This document shows, in pieces, positions 24,411 to 33,547 of a stretch of DNA of 64,000 bases (position 1 is the first letter of the stretch; the number at the start of each line of letters is the position of its first letter). A program made the translations under genes and the position numbers. Below the pieces are notes generated by a model. It had not been told where the DNA came from. It made no database searches and was given only the letters and a program-made list of their open reading frames with translations. The stretch is from the NCBI RefSeq assembly GCF_001442625.1, contig NZ_LMZQ01000002.1, positions 1 to 64,000 of the forward strand, read 5' to 3'. This DNA comes from Pedobacter ginsenosidimutans. Its GTDB lineage: Bacteria; Bacteroidota; Bacteroidia; Sphingobacteriales; Sphingobacteriaceae.

Positions 24411-25259
24411 ATGAAACCGAAATTATTAACCTTTTTCTTGATCCCTTTATTTGTTGGTGTTTTTATAAAGGAAAGTAAGGCCCAAAACCTGAACATTAGC
24501 TTTTTGTTAGATTTATCTGATCGGATCGACCCTAAAAGAAACCCTGGACTTTATCAGCGCGACCTTCAATATATTAAATCCGTAGAAAAGGTTTTTGTAG
24601 ATCATGTAATGAAAAAGAAGATGCTTCTTTTAAAAGACCAGATGCAGGTATTCTTTAATCCAATTCCTAAAATTACGAACATTGATCAGTTAAGCCAAAA
24701 ATTAAAAGTTGATTTTAATCCTAAAACGAGCAAAAAGGACTTCCAGAATATAGACAGGGTTTATACCGATAATCCTGCCAAAATTTATCAGTATGCGATT
24801 AAAGATGGCAATTACGTTGGCTCCGACATCTGGAGATTCTTCAAAAACAATGTACAGCAGTACTGTATTAAACCGCAACATCGGAATATTCTGGTGATAT
24901 TAACGGATGGTTACATGTACCACAAAAACAGTAAAATTGAGATAAAAGGCAAAAGCTCTTATATCACCCCAGAATTTCTAAGCTTAAAAAAGCTCAACAC
25001 AGCAAATTACCAAAGTATAATGAAGAAAAACAACCTGGGCTTTATTTCTTTTCCCTATAATTTAAAGGACCTCGAAATTATTGTTTTAGGCATTAATCCT
25101 TCCGTTAAAAATCCTTACGAAGAAGATGTAATTAAGCAATATTGGACAGATTGGTTCAAAGCCATGAAGGTGAAGAAGTTTGATCTGCGAACAACCGACT
25201 TAGCTTCTAGCCTGGAGCCTGTAATCAATGATTTCATTCAAGGAAACCATAAGCCATAA
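24411..25259 (+). CDS. Secreted vWA-like protein
   Basis: 282 residues. The ATG at 24411 gives a signal peptide ending ESKAQ; the frame is open upstream, but that part has no start with a signal. The mature part begins ISFLLDLSDRID, a vWA-like first strand with a partial MIDAS (DLSDR). Later strands are RNILVILTDGYMY and DLEIIVLGINPS, matching the central strands of a vWA fold. The spacing pattern parallels the lipoprotein coded at 35576-37114, which suggests a related extracytoplasmic pair controlled by the same promoter element. It is presumed periplasmic. Ligand and role are unknown. Confidence 0.78.
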   Translation: MKPKLLTFFLIPLFVGVFIKESKAQNLNISFLLDLSDRIDPKRNPGLYQRDLQYIKSVEKVFVDHVMKKKMLLLKDQMQVFFNPIPKITNIDQLSQKLKVDFNPKTSKKDFQNIDRVYTDNPAKIYQYAIKDGNYVGSDIWRFFKNNVQQYCIKPQHRNILVILTDGYMYHKNSKIEIKGKSSYITPEFLSLKKLNTANYQSIMKKNNLGFISFPYNLKDLEIIVLGINPSVKNPYEEDVIKQYWTDWFKAMKVKKFDLRTTDLASSLEPVINDFIQGNHKP

Positions 25260-25335
25260 TTATTTCTACATTTACCATATTCTACTTATACACAGCTGTT
25301 AATCGTTCATCTTTTTCATAATCAATCCCCCCATC

Positions 25336-25545
25336 ATGAAAACCCTCTCCTTATTAATTTTTTTCGTTGTCAACATTACTTGTAAAGAAAATACAAGCGT
25401 GTACATTTGCAACAGTCCTGGCGCTAAAAAATACCACTATACCTCCAGTTGCCGCGGTTTAGGCAATTGCACGTATAAAATTATAAAGGTGGATATAGAA
25501 AAAGCCAAAAAAGACGGAAAAACATTATGCGGTTGGGAAAAGTAA
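25336..25545 (+). CDS. Tiny Cys-rich lipoprotein
   Basis: 69 residues. A signal with lipobox VNITC (Cys at 16) is followed by VYICNSPGAKKYHYTSSCRGL and a helix ending GKTLCGWEK. The core (YH-x3-C near residue 38, Ala/Lys helix, then Cys) matches a small putative metal-binding module of the same style as the 68-residue protein at 21653, but the final C-x2-C is reduced to one Cys. The gene overlaps the thermonuclease gene by 19 bases, so the two are probably translated together. Confidence 0.72.
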   Translation: MKTLSLLIFFVVNITCKENTSVYICNSPGAKKYHYTSSCRGLGNCTYKIIKVDIEKAKKDGKTLCGWEK

Positions 25546-26057
25546 GTTTATTGGTTTTATTGTTTACGCTCCAGGCTTGTTTCATCCCACCAGGCGAAAG
25601 CAAACCACTAAGAAACTACAATCATCTTGTTTTTACCGCCAAAGTGATCCGGATTATGGATGGCGATACCATGGAAGTACTGTACGAAAACCAGCCCATT
25701 AAGATCCGTTTGGCACATATCGATTGTCCTGAGAAACGTGGTTCGCAACCTTTTGGCAATAATGCTAAAAAAGCACTTTCCGATTTGTGTTTTGGGCAAA
25801 TCGTGAGTGTGCAAGGCCAGAAATACGATCGCTATAAAAGGTTAATTGCTGTGGTGATTAACAGCAAAAAACAGGTGGTGAACCAGGAAATGATTAAACA
25901 GGGCATGGCCTGGCATTTTAAAAAATATTCGAGTGACCCATTATATGCTCAGCTGGAAGTTGAAGCAAGGAAGCATAAAACAGGGCTATGGCAGGAAGCT
26001 GATGCGGTAGCGCCCTGGGAGTGGCGGAAACCAAAACTGCAACCACTTAAAAAATAA
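25527..26057 (+). CDS. Thermonuclease (SNase)-family lipoprotein
   Basis: 176 residues. Lipobox LQAC (Cys18) predicts a lipid-anchored periplasmic or surface nuclease. The staphylococcal-nuclease fold is clear: MDGDT (D45, D47), IKIRLAHIDCPE (R61, D66, E69) and DRYKR (R105), all catalytic positions being present. Length fits a single SNase domain. It would cut DNA or RNA with calcium. It overlaps the small Cys-rich lipoprotein gene and converges with the minus-strand operon; a bidirectional hairpin at 26101-26127 separates them. Confidence 0.93.
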   Translation: MRLGKVSLLVLLFTLQACFIPPGESKPLRNYNHLVFTAKVIRIMDGDTMEVLYENQPIKIRLAHIDCPEKRGSQPFGNNAKKALSDLCFGQIVSVQGQKYDRYKRLIAVVINSKKQVVNQEMIKQGMAWHFKKYSSDPLYAQLEVEARKHKTGLWQEADAVAPWEWRKPKLQPLKK

Positions 26058-26100
26058 GAGATGAAAGATTAAATAAATCATTGCTTTCTTATATTAAAAT

Positions 26101-26127
26101 GCCTGATAGCATATTCATCTATCAGGC
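26101..26127. terminator. Bidirectional hairpin between converging genes
   Basis: Perfect 9-bp stem, gcctgatag (26101-26109) with ctatcaggc (26119-26127), loop of 9. It sits between the converging thermonuclease gene and the minus-strand operon end at 26149, where a two-way terminator is expected. Confidence 0.75.
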
Positions 26128-26148
26128 ACCCATCCTATAAAAATTTTG

Positions 26149-26355
26149 CTATACCTTTCTCAATGCAGTTTTTAACACTGATAGAATAAAAAGGATACAA
26201 AATATGGTTACTATCGGAGCAAAAACTTCTAACCAGCCAATGCGCCCGATAATTATTTTGATAATAAAAAGGATGCTGCTAAACAGCATCCCCAATAAGA
26301 TTAAGATTTCCTTAAAACCCCTTTGTTTTGTTTTCTTTGTGCGTCTTTTTGCCAC
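26149..26355 (-). CDS. Small two-TM protein ending the operon
   Basis: 68 residues with a GTG start (MAKRRTKKTKQRG), a very basic N-terminus and two hydrophobic helices (ILILLGMLFSSILFIIKIII and VFAPIVTIFCILFILSVL). No family is recognised. It begins 22 bases after the OmpA-domain gene stop and is followed by the terminator, so it is probably the last gene of the tubulin/Hsp70/TerD operon. No ATG near the start fits better. Confidence 0.65.
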   Translation of the reverse strand: MAKRRTKKTKQRGFKEILILLGMLFSSILFIIKIIIGRIGWLEVFAPIVTIFCILFILSVLKTALRKV

Positions 26356-26377
26356 AGGTTTTTCTTAAATGGTTAGC

Positions 26378-27088
26378 TTATAGAAATGTAATTTCAACAC
26401 GCCTATTCTTTTTTCTTCCAGTATTGGTGCTATTTGATGCAATCGGATTTTCAATGCCTTTTCCTATAGTGCTTATCCGAGCTGCTTCAATATTCAGTGA
26501 GGTTAAATGATTTTTAAATGCCTCTGCCCTCAACTGCGATATCTGTTGATTTACTGCTAAGGGGCCATCACTGCTTGCATAACCATCAATATGGATGGAC
26601 GCCGTAGGGTTTTTGGCTAAATGTGCCAAAATGCGTTTAATTAAAGGTTTGTTAATGCTTGCAAAAGATGATGTTCCCCGGGCAAATGTTACCGGTACCG
26701 TATGATTTAATGCTTTTAGTGCTGCAGTTTCTAATTTAGGCGAAGCATCATCCAGTCTGTTTTTTTTGTTTGATTTTTCTTCGGTTCCCAAAGCCTTTAT
26801 CGGCGCAGCTGTTGTGTCTGTACCATCAACTTTTTCTTTTGTCGGTGTTATGGCTTTAGCCACGGCGACCGGATCTGAAGAAACATTTTGGGTGGGCTCT
26901 TTTGCAACAGTATCTAACGTTTTATTAGATGAATAATACCAGATACCACCACCAACAATTAATATCCCAAACAGTCCAATTAACCACGCCCGTGACCTTG
27001 GAGCTGGGAGCTCAACCTCTCCTTTAGAAAGATCAAATTTAGATGGTTCCTTTTTAGAATCATCCTTTTTATTTAAATCAAATGCCAT
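26378..27088 (-). CDS. OmpA-domain protein with N-terminal membrane anchor
   Basis: About 236 residues from the ATG at 27088. A cytosolic N-terminus (MAFDLNKKDDSKKEPSKFDL) is followed by one TM helix (AWLIGLFGILIVGGGIWYY, about 34-52), a linker, and a C-terminal OmpA-like peptidoglycan-binding domain (IHIDGYASSDGPLAVNQQIS, then LRAEAF, GKGIENPI and KKNRRVEITF). It would tie the inner membrane to peptidoglycan, as MotB-like anchors do. The N-terminal FDLNK/FDLSK pattern echoes the N-terminus of the adjacent TerD proteins (FNLNKGD, FSLSK), which may be a shared interaction motif. It is part of the tubulin/Hsp70/TerD operon. Confidence 0.85.
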   Translation of the reverse strand: MAFDLNKKDDSKKEPSKFDLSKGEVELPAPRSRAWLIGLFGILIVGGGIWYYSSNKTLDTVAKEPTQNVSSDPVAVAKAITPTKEKVDGTDTTAAPIKALGTEEKSNKKNRLDDASPKLETAALKALNHTVPVTFARGTSSFASINKPLIKRILAHLAKNPTASIHIDGYASSDGPLAVNQQISQLRAEAFKNHLTSLNIEAARISTIGKGIENPIASNSTNTGRKKNRRVEITFL

Positions 27089-27101
27089 AATTTTATATTG
27101 T

Positions 27102-27755
27102 TTAGGTGTACATATCAACTAAAGTTTGTAAACTACCGGTGTGCGGCCTGCCCATTGCTTCAAATTCCCAGCTATTGCCAACACGGAATAAACGTCCAAA
27201 TTCTACAGCATCTTCATTGGTATACTGGTCTTTCAGGTCGTAACGCAATATTTCCGAACCATTACTTTCGTCAACGATTCTGATGTAACAATCGTTTACT
27301 TTTCCAAAGTCCAGGTCTAATGTTCTCCTGTCTTTTTTATTGTCATGAGGGTATTTACAGATCGTACAGCAAATGATAATCTGTTCGATTTTATCGCTGA
27401 CTTTGGATAAATCAATAAACATATCTTCATCGTCGTCGCCATCACTTCTGGTTCCATCCGGATCATCTATAGCGCCGATAATTGCTCCATCTTCAGTAAA
27501 TGGCCTAAATAGGCCTTTTTCTATCTTATCCTCAATTTTATTGCCCATCCTTATCTGCCCGTAAAAGGTAAAGTAAGAATCAGAAGGGATTTTAAAATCA
27601 CTGCCTATCGAAAAGGCCGAAACATCGAGGTCGAATTCTGGTCCTCCCTGTTGGTCGTTAGGATTCCAGCCCATTCCAATTTTTACAACGGTTAGTCCGG
27701 GCGCTGCCTTTGAAAGGGAGAACCGATCTCCCTTATTTAAGTTAAAACTGCTCAT
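27102..27755 (-). CDS. TerD-family protein (copy 1)
   Basis: 217 residues. Typical TerD features: N-terminus NLNKGDRFSLSKAAPGL, the core MGWNPNDQQGGPEFDLDVSAF, the acidic calcium-binding stretch DGDDDEDMFIDLSKV, and near the C-terminus DQYTNEDAVEFGRLFR and GNSWEFEAMG. TerD proteins bind calcium and take part in tellurite and general stress responses. This one is slightly longer than usual because of insertions around the CCTICKYPHDNKK segment. It is followed closely by the OmpA-domain gene and preceded by a second TerD gene three bases away. Confidence 0.95.
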   Translation of the reverse strand: MSSFNLNKGDRFSLSKAAPGLTVVKIGMGWNPNDQQGGPEFDLDVSAFSIGSDFKIPSDSYFTFYGQIRMGNKIEDKIEKGLFRPFTEDGAIIGAIDDPDGTRSDGDDDEDMFIDLSKVSDKIEQIIICCTICKYPHDNKKDRRTLDLDFGKVNDCYIRIVDESNGSEILRYDLKDQYTNEDAVEFGRLFRVGNSWEFEAMGRPHTGSLQTLVDMYT

Positions 27756-27758
27756 CTT

Positions 27759-28325
27759 TTATTGATATAATTCTATTAATGTATTAAGGCCACCAGAAAA
27801 AGCCTGGCCAAGGGCCTCGACATTCCACTCACCACCATTTCTGGATAAAGAGGCAATCATGAGGGAATCTTCATTTGTAAATTCTTCCTTAAGCATATAT
27901 TGGCACAGAACCGATTTATCGGCATTGTTTCTGATATTGATGTAGGAGTTTTGAACGTGGCCAAAATGATGGCCTCTTTCTTCGCTTTGATCGATGGTTA
28001 CCGCAAAATAAAGGAACTCAACTCTTGGGTCTATTTTGGATAAATCGATATGGATTACTTCATCATCGCCATCACCTTCGCCACCTCTGCTATCGCCAGG
28101 GTAATGAACAGAACCATCTGGGCTGGTATTATTGTTATAAAAAACAAAGTATTCATCGGCAATGAGTTTACCATTTTCGCCGAGCATAAATAACGATAGG
28201 TCGAGATCTACAGAATGCCCGTTTACAAGGGCTGTATCCCAACCTAAACCGGCAATAATGTTATTTAAACCTGGTTCTTCCATGGTTAGTGATACAGGTT
28301 TTCTTTTTTCTATTTGTATAGCCAT
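27759..28325 (-). CDS. TerD-family protein (copy 2)
   Basis: 188 residues from the ATG at 28325 (MAIQIEKRKPVSL); an upstream ATG at 28349 is less likely. TerD hallmarks: LGWDTALVNGHSVDLDLSLFML, the acidic GEGDGDDEVIHIDLSKI, VQNSYINIRN, LKEEFTNEDSLMIASLSR and EWNVEALGQAF. Two divergent TerD copies in tandem are common and may form mixed assemblies. It lies between the Hsp70-like genes and TerD copy 1 in one operon. Confidence 0.95.
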   Translation of the reverse strand: MAIQIEKRKPVSLTMEEPGLNNIIAGLGWDTALVNGHSVDLDLSLFMLGENGKLIADEYFVFYNNNTSPDGSVHYPGDSRGGEGDGDDEVIHIDLSKIDPRVEFLYFAVTIDQSEERGHHFGHVQNSYINIRNNADKSVLCQYMLKEEFTNEDSLMIASLSRNGGEWNVEALGQAFSGGLNTLIELYQ

Positions 28326-28349
28326 TTTATTATGTTTTAATTGATGCAC

Positions 28350-29630
28350 CTAACTTTTTTTAGGAGGCAGCGGTGGTGGTTTTACTGAATTATTTTTTGT
28401 GCTTTGCGGTACTTTTAATTCGGGTAGCTTGGGGATATTCACCGATTTTGGAGCGCCACTTTCTTTTTTTGGTGGCAAAGGTGGTGGTGGTTTAGGGGTT
28501 GGTAGCGGAGGCCTTGTTATTACCGGTGCTGCAGTAGGTGCTTTTATTTTAACACTGTAATTGATACTGGCAATTTCCTGAAAAATAGACTGCATGGTAT
28601 CTTTAACATCAAGTGGTCGTAATGCGACAACATGGTGATATTTTTTAAGCAGTTTTTCGGAAAAATAAAGTGTGTTGATTTCTTCTGATCCAAGTAAGAT
28701 CATCACATTATCAGCCGATAAGTTATTTACCTTCAACAGGTCGTCTATTGCCCTGAAAATCATTCCATCATTGGCATAATAATGAAGCCTGTCGTTTAGG
28801 TTTTTCCCCTTTATATTAAACCAGTACCGGTTTCCGTCTGATAGTTCAGCCTCACCATTAATAATCGGATTGATATTTTGAAGTAAACCTGCACAGAACG
28901 GCAGCAGAAAAGAAATTTCGTTCTCTTTATTAATCGACAGATAAGAGTTTTGGAGAATAATGTATTCTACAATCATATCGGCCAATATTTTTACCCTTGG
29001 ATCTGCACCCTGACCTACCAGTTTGGCTGAGCCCAGCACATCGGCCTTAATATTTTTATAAAGTTTTAGATAAAGTACATCATCAATACCATTCATTAGC
29101 AGGATAGCCTTATTGTTTGGCAGTACCTGTTTTTGAGCCAGAATGTTAAAAAGTGTATGGTTATACCCGACGCGGTCTAAATTAAAGTAACCGGCTTCCT
29201 GGAACAGGGTTTCGATAAGGGATTTTTCGTTGTCTTCAATATCGTCATCAAATAAAAAGCGTAAAGGGAACTGCTGTCTGTACGATTCGATAGAATCGGC
29301 TTTGTATAATACCGTATTTAAAAAGTGCGATAGGTATTGTTCAATACCGTAATAAAATAGCTGTTTAACAGGCTTTTTGTTGCCGTAAATAATAAAGTGT
29401 TTACTGGGATCCTTTGTAATTTCAAAGTAATTGCCATAAGCATGTGGATCATTCTTATAGAAACGTTCCCTCGCTGCGGCCCCAAAAATAAAATCGTTGC
29501 CATTTACATAAAAGTATAAAGGAATTTCATTCGATTCCTTCATTTTTAATGGAGCATAAGGGTTACTGTCTGATTGATACCAGAAAGAAACTGTCCGCTT
29601 CGATATTTTTGCCAATACACAGAATTTCAT
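28350..29630 (-). CDS. Degenerate Hsp70/actin-like protein with proline-rich tail
   Basis: 426 residues from the ATG at 29630; two GTG codons precede it. The sequence follows the order of an Hsp70 nucleotide-binding domain: a first beta hairpin, then YVNGNDFIFGAAARERF (compare Hsp70 vGeaAkrq), a FLFDDDIEDNEKSLIETLF helix region, AILLMNGIDDVLYLKLY in place of phosphate-2, and VMILLGSEEINTLYF in place of the adenosine motif. The glycines and acids needed for ATP binding are mostly lost, so it may be a pseudo-ATPase. The C-terminal 65 residues are proline-rich, with PPPPLPPKK and PPPLPPKKS. Assignment is by fold pattern and its Hsp70-like neighbour. Confidence 0.65.
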   Translation of the reverse strand: MKFCVLAKISKRTVSFWYQSDSNPYAPLKMKESNEIPLYFYVNGNDFIFGAAARERFYKNDPHAYGNYFEITKDPSKHFIIYGNKKPVKQLFYYGIEQYLSHFLNTVLYKADSIESYRQQFPLRFLFDDDIEDNEKSLIETLFQEAGYFNLDRVGYNHTLFNILAQKQVLPNNKAILLMNGIDDVLYLKLYKNIKADVLGSAKLVGQGADPRVKILADMIVEYIILQNSYLSINKENEISFLLPFCAGLLQNINPIINGEAELSDGNRYWFNIKGKNLNDRLHYYANDGMIFRAIDDLLKVNNLSADNVMILLGSEEINTLYFSEKLLKKYHHVVALRPLDVKDTMQSIFQEIASINYSVKIKAPTAAPVITRPPLPTPKPPPPLPPKKESGAPKSVNIPKLPELKVPQSTKNNSVKPPPLPPKKS

Positions 29631-29635
29631 CACCA

Positions 29636-32600
29636 CTATTGTTTTTGAATACCCTTAAGCAAGTGTTTTTCGAAGAATTTCATGCCTTCCAGAATGATGA
29701 TTGGAGCCACATAATCGAAATCTTTCTGATCGTCGTGTTTCCGCTTTTGCGCTTTGATAAAATCCGGCTCTCCTTTGATATAGTTTTCGATGTTCATATC
29801 CTGAAAACCGGCCATAAAATCTGTTGCATTCATTTTCAAACCGAACATGCTCGATGAGACCTTATAAAACAGGTCTGCAAAGTCCATAAACCTTGGGCAA
29901 TGCGGCTTGCCTTCCTGTGGCAGGCAGATAAAGTGGTTCCCGATATGCTCCAGCATTTCAGGGGTAATGGAATTGGTCGATTCCAGGTACTTAAATTCAC
30001 CATTTGGAGTAACTACACAGAAATTATCTTCACCTAATATCTCAATGGCCTGTTTATTGGTAGGCACCAGAATACTGGTGATATTGGTTGGGATTGCCAA
30101 ACCTTTCGATACTTCGTATTTAACATCTGCATTGTCTGTTCCGCGCTGCGAATTGATATCGATTATCTTTAACGGACTGGTTGTGATCGGACTAATGGTT
30201 TGTTTAGCCACTGCTTCTCCACCCATTCCCCTGATAAACATCTGCGAATAATAATCATCGGCTGCGGCGGGATTTACTGCTGTAAACCAGTCGAATATCC
30301 TGGCGCCCTTTCCTGCAAAAGCAATTTTTATTTTAGGCGGGATGGCTTTAACCGCTGGAGGGGCATCTTCAGATTTTACAATTTCATTCCTTAATTTATA
30401 GGCAAGCTGACCTGCATAAAACATGATCAGGCCTGTAACATACAGGTTAATGCTCATCATTTCTTTACACTCAGCAGCAATTAAAAGGTAAAAAGTTTCA
30501 AAGTCTGATGCCTCTAAGCGATCAACAACCTGCTCAAAATAATATGGAGCTGTATTTTCGTTAAATTTAGGTGTGCCGGAATTTAGTCCCTGGATTGATA
30601 TTTTTTTCTTTTCGCATATCCTGAGCAGCACATTTTTAAAATTTGGAGAAAACTTGGTTGCCTGTGCCACACGTTCGGCAGCGAAACGGATTGAGTTCTG
30701 TTTGATCATTGCCTTTCCACCTTCCATTTGGCACAATGCAGTAATATCCGTTGTACTACCACCGATATCGAAACAGAGTACTAACTCTCCGGGGTTAATC
30801 GAATAACCCCCATTTGGGCGAACCAGGTAATTTGCTACGGCACAAGCTTCGGATAAGGATTCTTCATTGCTTAACTTTTTGAAATCGAACCTTACCGGGC
30901 CGGTTTCAGTTTTGATATCAACAGCTGTAACTATTTTTTGGGCCTCATTGCCCCAACCTGCAGCAGTATCTGCTTTAGGTTGTTCACCCCATCCGGCATT
31001 CACCGTTTCTGCTGAACCCCAGGCCGAGGTTGTGGCTGTAGGGGCTGAAGCCTGACTGCCCCATCCAGATGCAGCTACCGGAGATCCCCAGCTATTACTG
31101 CCCGATGTGTCGCCGATATCTGAAAGATCAGAAGGAGGGAAGGTTTTTAATTTAACGTTGCTTTCAATTGGTGATATTTCTTTGAGCGAGTCCCATATTC
31201 CCCTGTACTCGCTCAGCAATTCCTTGCCCATTGATGATGGATAAGACCATTTTAAAGTATGCGGTTCGTGCCCTTCAATAAATAACTGTGCGTATACATG
31301 AAGGAGCAAGGTGCTGAGATAGGCCGTTTTATAGCTTTTATCAATCTGTTGTGTAGACCATTTCATGTTGTACACCAGCTCGGCCCTGCCAATCCGGTTA
31401 TAACCTAAAATGTACCTGTTGTTTTCTGCATTTTCAATGGGCAGGTTTTTTTCAAAACATGGAAAACCACCTTTTACCGCCTGCGCCATTAATGAATTAA
31501 TTTGGATGTTGCCATCGTTCACAACCCTTCTCGAATCGTGTATTGTTAATACGGATTTAATGGAATTGGTCAGGATTTCGTCGTTCTGAAAGAAGAAAAT
31601 CTCATCTTCTACTGCTGGCCTCTCGTCATTGTTTTTGCTGTCGCTGGCCAGCAATGACACCCTCTTATTGGTCAGTTTTAAATTTTCGCAAACCTCATTC
31701 CGTTGATCGGAAAAGTAAGCAATCGATGAATTTGTACTGCCAAAGTCGACACCCAAAAAGGCCGGAGATAATGCCCTCGGAGCGTTTAACATGTTTATGG
31801 GTAAAGATTGTGTATTGCCAGATCCGTCGTAACGGATAATCCCAAAACCACAATCAACCCCAGCGTGTGCAAATTTTATCCCTTTAAAAGGTTTATTGCT
31901 TTCGTATATTTCGTATTTGTATTTATTGTCGGCCACTGCATTGTTCGAGGCAATATGAAGTTGCGCTTTGATGTTACCGTATTTTTCCGGAATTACTGCT
32001 GCTTTTCCGTTATTGGCGAGGTATAAAGGGATACCCTTCTCATCTAAAACTATCCTGAAAAAATCATCATCAACATTTCCGATAAATGGCGTAGCCTGAA
32101 ACTTAGCGTCGTTATGCGGTATTTCTGAGTAAAGAAAATATCGGTTCCATTGTTTGGATATAAAATTAGGCCACATTAAAATGTCTTTTCCACTGATCAA
32201 TTCGGAGGTTACCTTATAAATTACCTCTTTAACAATCTCTTTTCCGGTTTCGGTATATAGTTTTAACTGAACGATTAAACGTTCGCCGTCTTTATCTGCT
32301 GGGTCGTAAATAGCGGTAATTCTCGATTTTACGTTAGATGATTCCGAAATACCCACCAATGCGTCAAGCGTAGCACCAAAAACATTTAGAGCCAACGGTG
32401 TTAATGGGAGTGTAAAATAAACGTAGCTGTTCAGCTGGCCCTTGGTTTCGGCCGCCAATAGCAATATGGGTTTTGATTTTAGAAAGTTCCGGGTTTCCAT
32501 CCCTTCTCTGCCAAAATCTATCTGGGCAATCTCGGTAGTATCCGGAAGCAATAAATCTTTCGGATCAAATAGGATACTTCCTTCTTTCGATTCGTTATAG

Positions 32601-33541
32601 ATAATCCCCTCCGAACCGTATAATTCTGTAGAATAGTTGAAAAGCAGGCTAAAAGGATAATTGAATAAAGAGCCAACTTCGGGCGGTGTAGATTTATCAA
32701 GTTTTGGATATCCCTTTGCCTGCTGATAAATAACCATCTCGCTCATCCAGGCTTGGATACAGGTCGAAATATTTCCATATTCTGGCCTGATCAGTTCTTC
32801 TACTCCGGCATAATTTAACCTGAACCTTTCAATATTATCCAGAATGTGTTTGGCGTAACCATACAGTGTAAAAAGTTCCTGCGGATTAATCTCAGATTGT
32901 AAAGGATCGATAAATTTTCCGTTCTGTACGTTGATGAAAGGGAATTTTTCCTTAATCTGGTACGATACCGAAGTAAAAACAAAACTGTCTGGAGAAGTTC
33001 CACCGATAACGTTACCCTTAAAAGACATTACATCAATAAAGGGTATTTTATCTGCATTATTTGCTAAAGATTGATCACACCATAAGGGTTTTCGCTCGAA
33101 TAGCATATTGCCAAATGCACCAGTGGGTTCGTATATATTTTCTGTTGTATTTAAATGACCTCCGTCTGAATAAGATAGATGAATCCTATTCGTTTCTATA
33201 TCTTTATAGTTTAAGGCTATACAACTGATCAATCCTTTCCATTCACTGATCAGGGACTTATAGAACAACATTAAACCTGATGCTTCAGCATCTTTATCGC
33301 GGATATTATCTATGGCATTTTTGAATAAATTGGCCCTGGCAAATACAGAAGGTATACCAGATACAATTGTTCCGATATTAACAGAAGAATTTCCGTCCTG
33401 ATCAACTGCGATTTCGGGTATCAGGATGTTTTTTGTAAATACTTCAAGCTGGGGAATTTTATCCCAGGCAAATTCGACTCCGTTCGGCTCTGTTTTAGGA
33501 TGAACTTTTATCGCCAGGGCTTTGATTCTTTTATCTGACAT
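29636..33541 (-). CDS. Giant Hsp70/actin-like ATPase with WG-repeat linker
   Basis: 1301 residues. The N-terminal 590 residues are unrecognised. From about residue 596 an actin/Hsp70-type ATPase domain begins: phosphate-1 FLGVDFGSTNSSIAYF, phosphate-2 LVLCFDIGGSTTDITAL near 920-935, and an adenosine-like motif AFAGKGARIFDWF beyond that. Between phosphate-1 and phosphate-2, at about 813-866, is a low-complexity linker with five Trp-Gly pairs at roughly 10-15 residue spacing. The gene lies six bases after the tubulin-like gene and directly before the degenerate Hsp70-like gene. It might use ATP to control assembly of the tubulin-like partner; this is inference. Confidence 0.82.
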   Translation of the reverse strand: MSDKRIKALAIKVHPKTEPNGVEFAWDKIPQLEVFTKNILIPEIAVDQDGNSSVNIGTIVSGIPSVFARANLFKNAIDNIRDKDAEASGLMLFYKSLISEWKGLISCIALNYKDIETNRIHLSYSDGGHLNTTENIYEPTGAFGNMLFERKPLWCDQSLANNADKIPFIDVMSFKGNVIGGTSPDSFVFTSVSYQIKEKFPFINVQNGKFIDPLQSEINPQELFTLYGYAKHILDNIERFRLNYAGVEELIRPEYGNISTCIQAWMSEMVIYQQAKGYPKLDKSTPPEVGSLFNYPFSLLFNYSTELYGSEGIIYNESKEGSILFDPKDLLLPDTTEIAQIDFGREGMETRNFLKSKPILLLAAETKGQLNSYVYFTLPLTPLALNVFGATLDALVGISESSNVKSRITAIYDPADKDGERLIVQLKLYTETGKEIVKEVIYKVTSELISGKDILMWPNFISKQWNRYFLYSEIPHNDAKFQATPFIGNVDDDFFRIVLDEKGIPLYLANNGKAAVIPEKYGNIKAQLHIASNNAVADNKYKYEIYESNKPFKGIKFAHAGVDCGFGIIRYDGSGNTQSLPINMLNAPRALSPAFLGVDFGSTNSSIAYFSDQRNEVCENLKLTNKRVSLLASDSKNNDERPAVEDEIFFFQNDEILTNSIKSVLTIHDSRRVVNDGNIQINSLMAQAVKGGFPCFEKNLPIENAENNRYILGYNRIGRAELVYNMKWSTQQIDKSYKTAYLSTLLLHVYAQLFIEGHEPHTLKWSYPSSMGKELLSEYRGIWDSLKEISPIESNVKLKTFPPSDLSDIGDTSGSNSWGSPVAASGWGSQASAPTATTSAWGSAETVNAGWGEQPKADTAAGWGNEAQKIVTAVDIKTETGPVRFDFKKLSNEESLSEACAVANYLVRPNGGYSINPGELVLCFDIGGSTTDITALCQMEGGKAMIKQNSIRFAAERVAQATKFSPNFKNVLLRICEKKKISIQGLNSGTPKFNENTAPYYFEQVVDRLEASDFETFYLLIAAECKEMMSINLYVTGLIMFYAGQLAYKLRNEIVKSEDAPPAVKAIPPKIKIAFAGKGARIFDWFTAVNPAAADDYYSQMFIRGMGGEAVAKQTISPITTSPLKIIDINSQRGTDNADVKYEVSKGLAIPTNITSILVPTNKQAIEILGEDNFCVVTPNGEFKYLESTNSITPEMLEHIGNHFICLPQEGKPHCPRFMDFADLFYKVSSSMFGLKMNATDFMAGFQDMNIENYIKGEPDFIKAQKRKHDDQKDFDYVAPIIILEGMKFFEKHLLKGIQKQ

Positions 33542-33547
33542 GGTTCT

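Noticed and set aside
26149..26355. Treating the 68-residue two-TM ORF as a shadow
   Set aside because: Rejected as a shadow because it has no competing gene, follows the operon by 22 bases and ends just before a strong terminator; it was kept as a gene.
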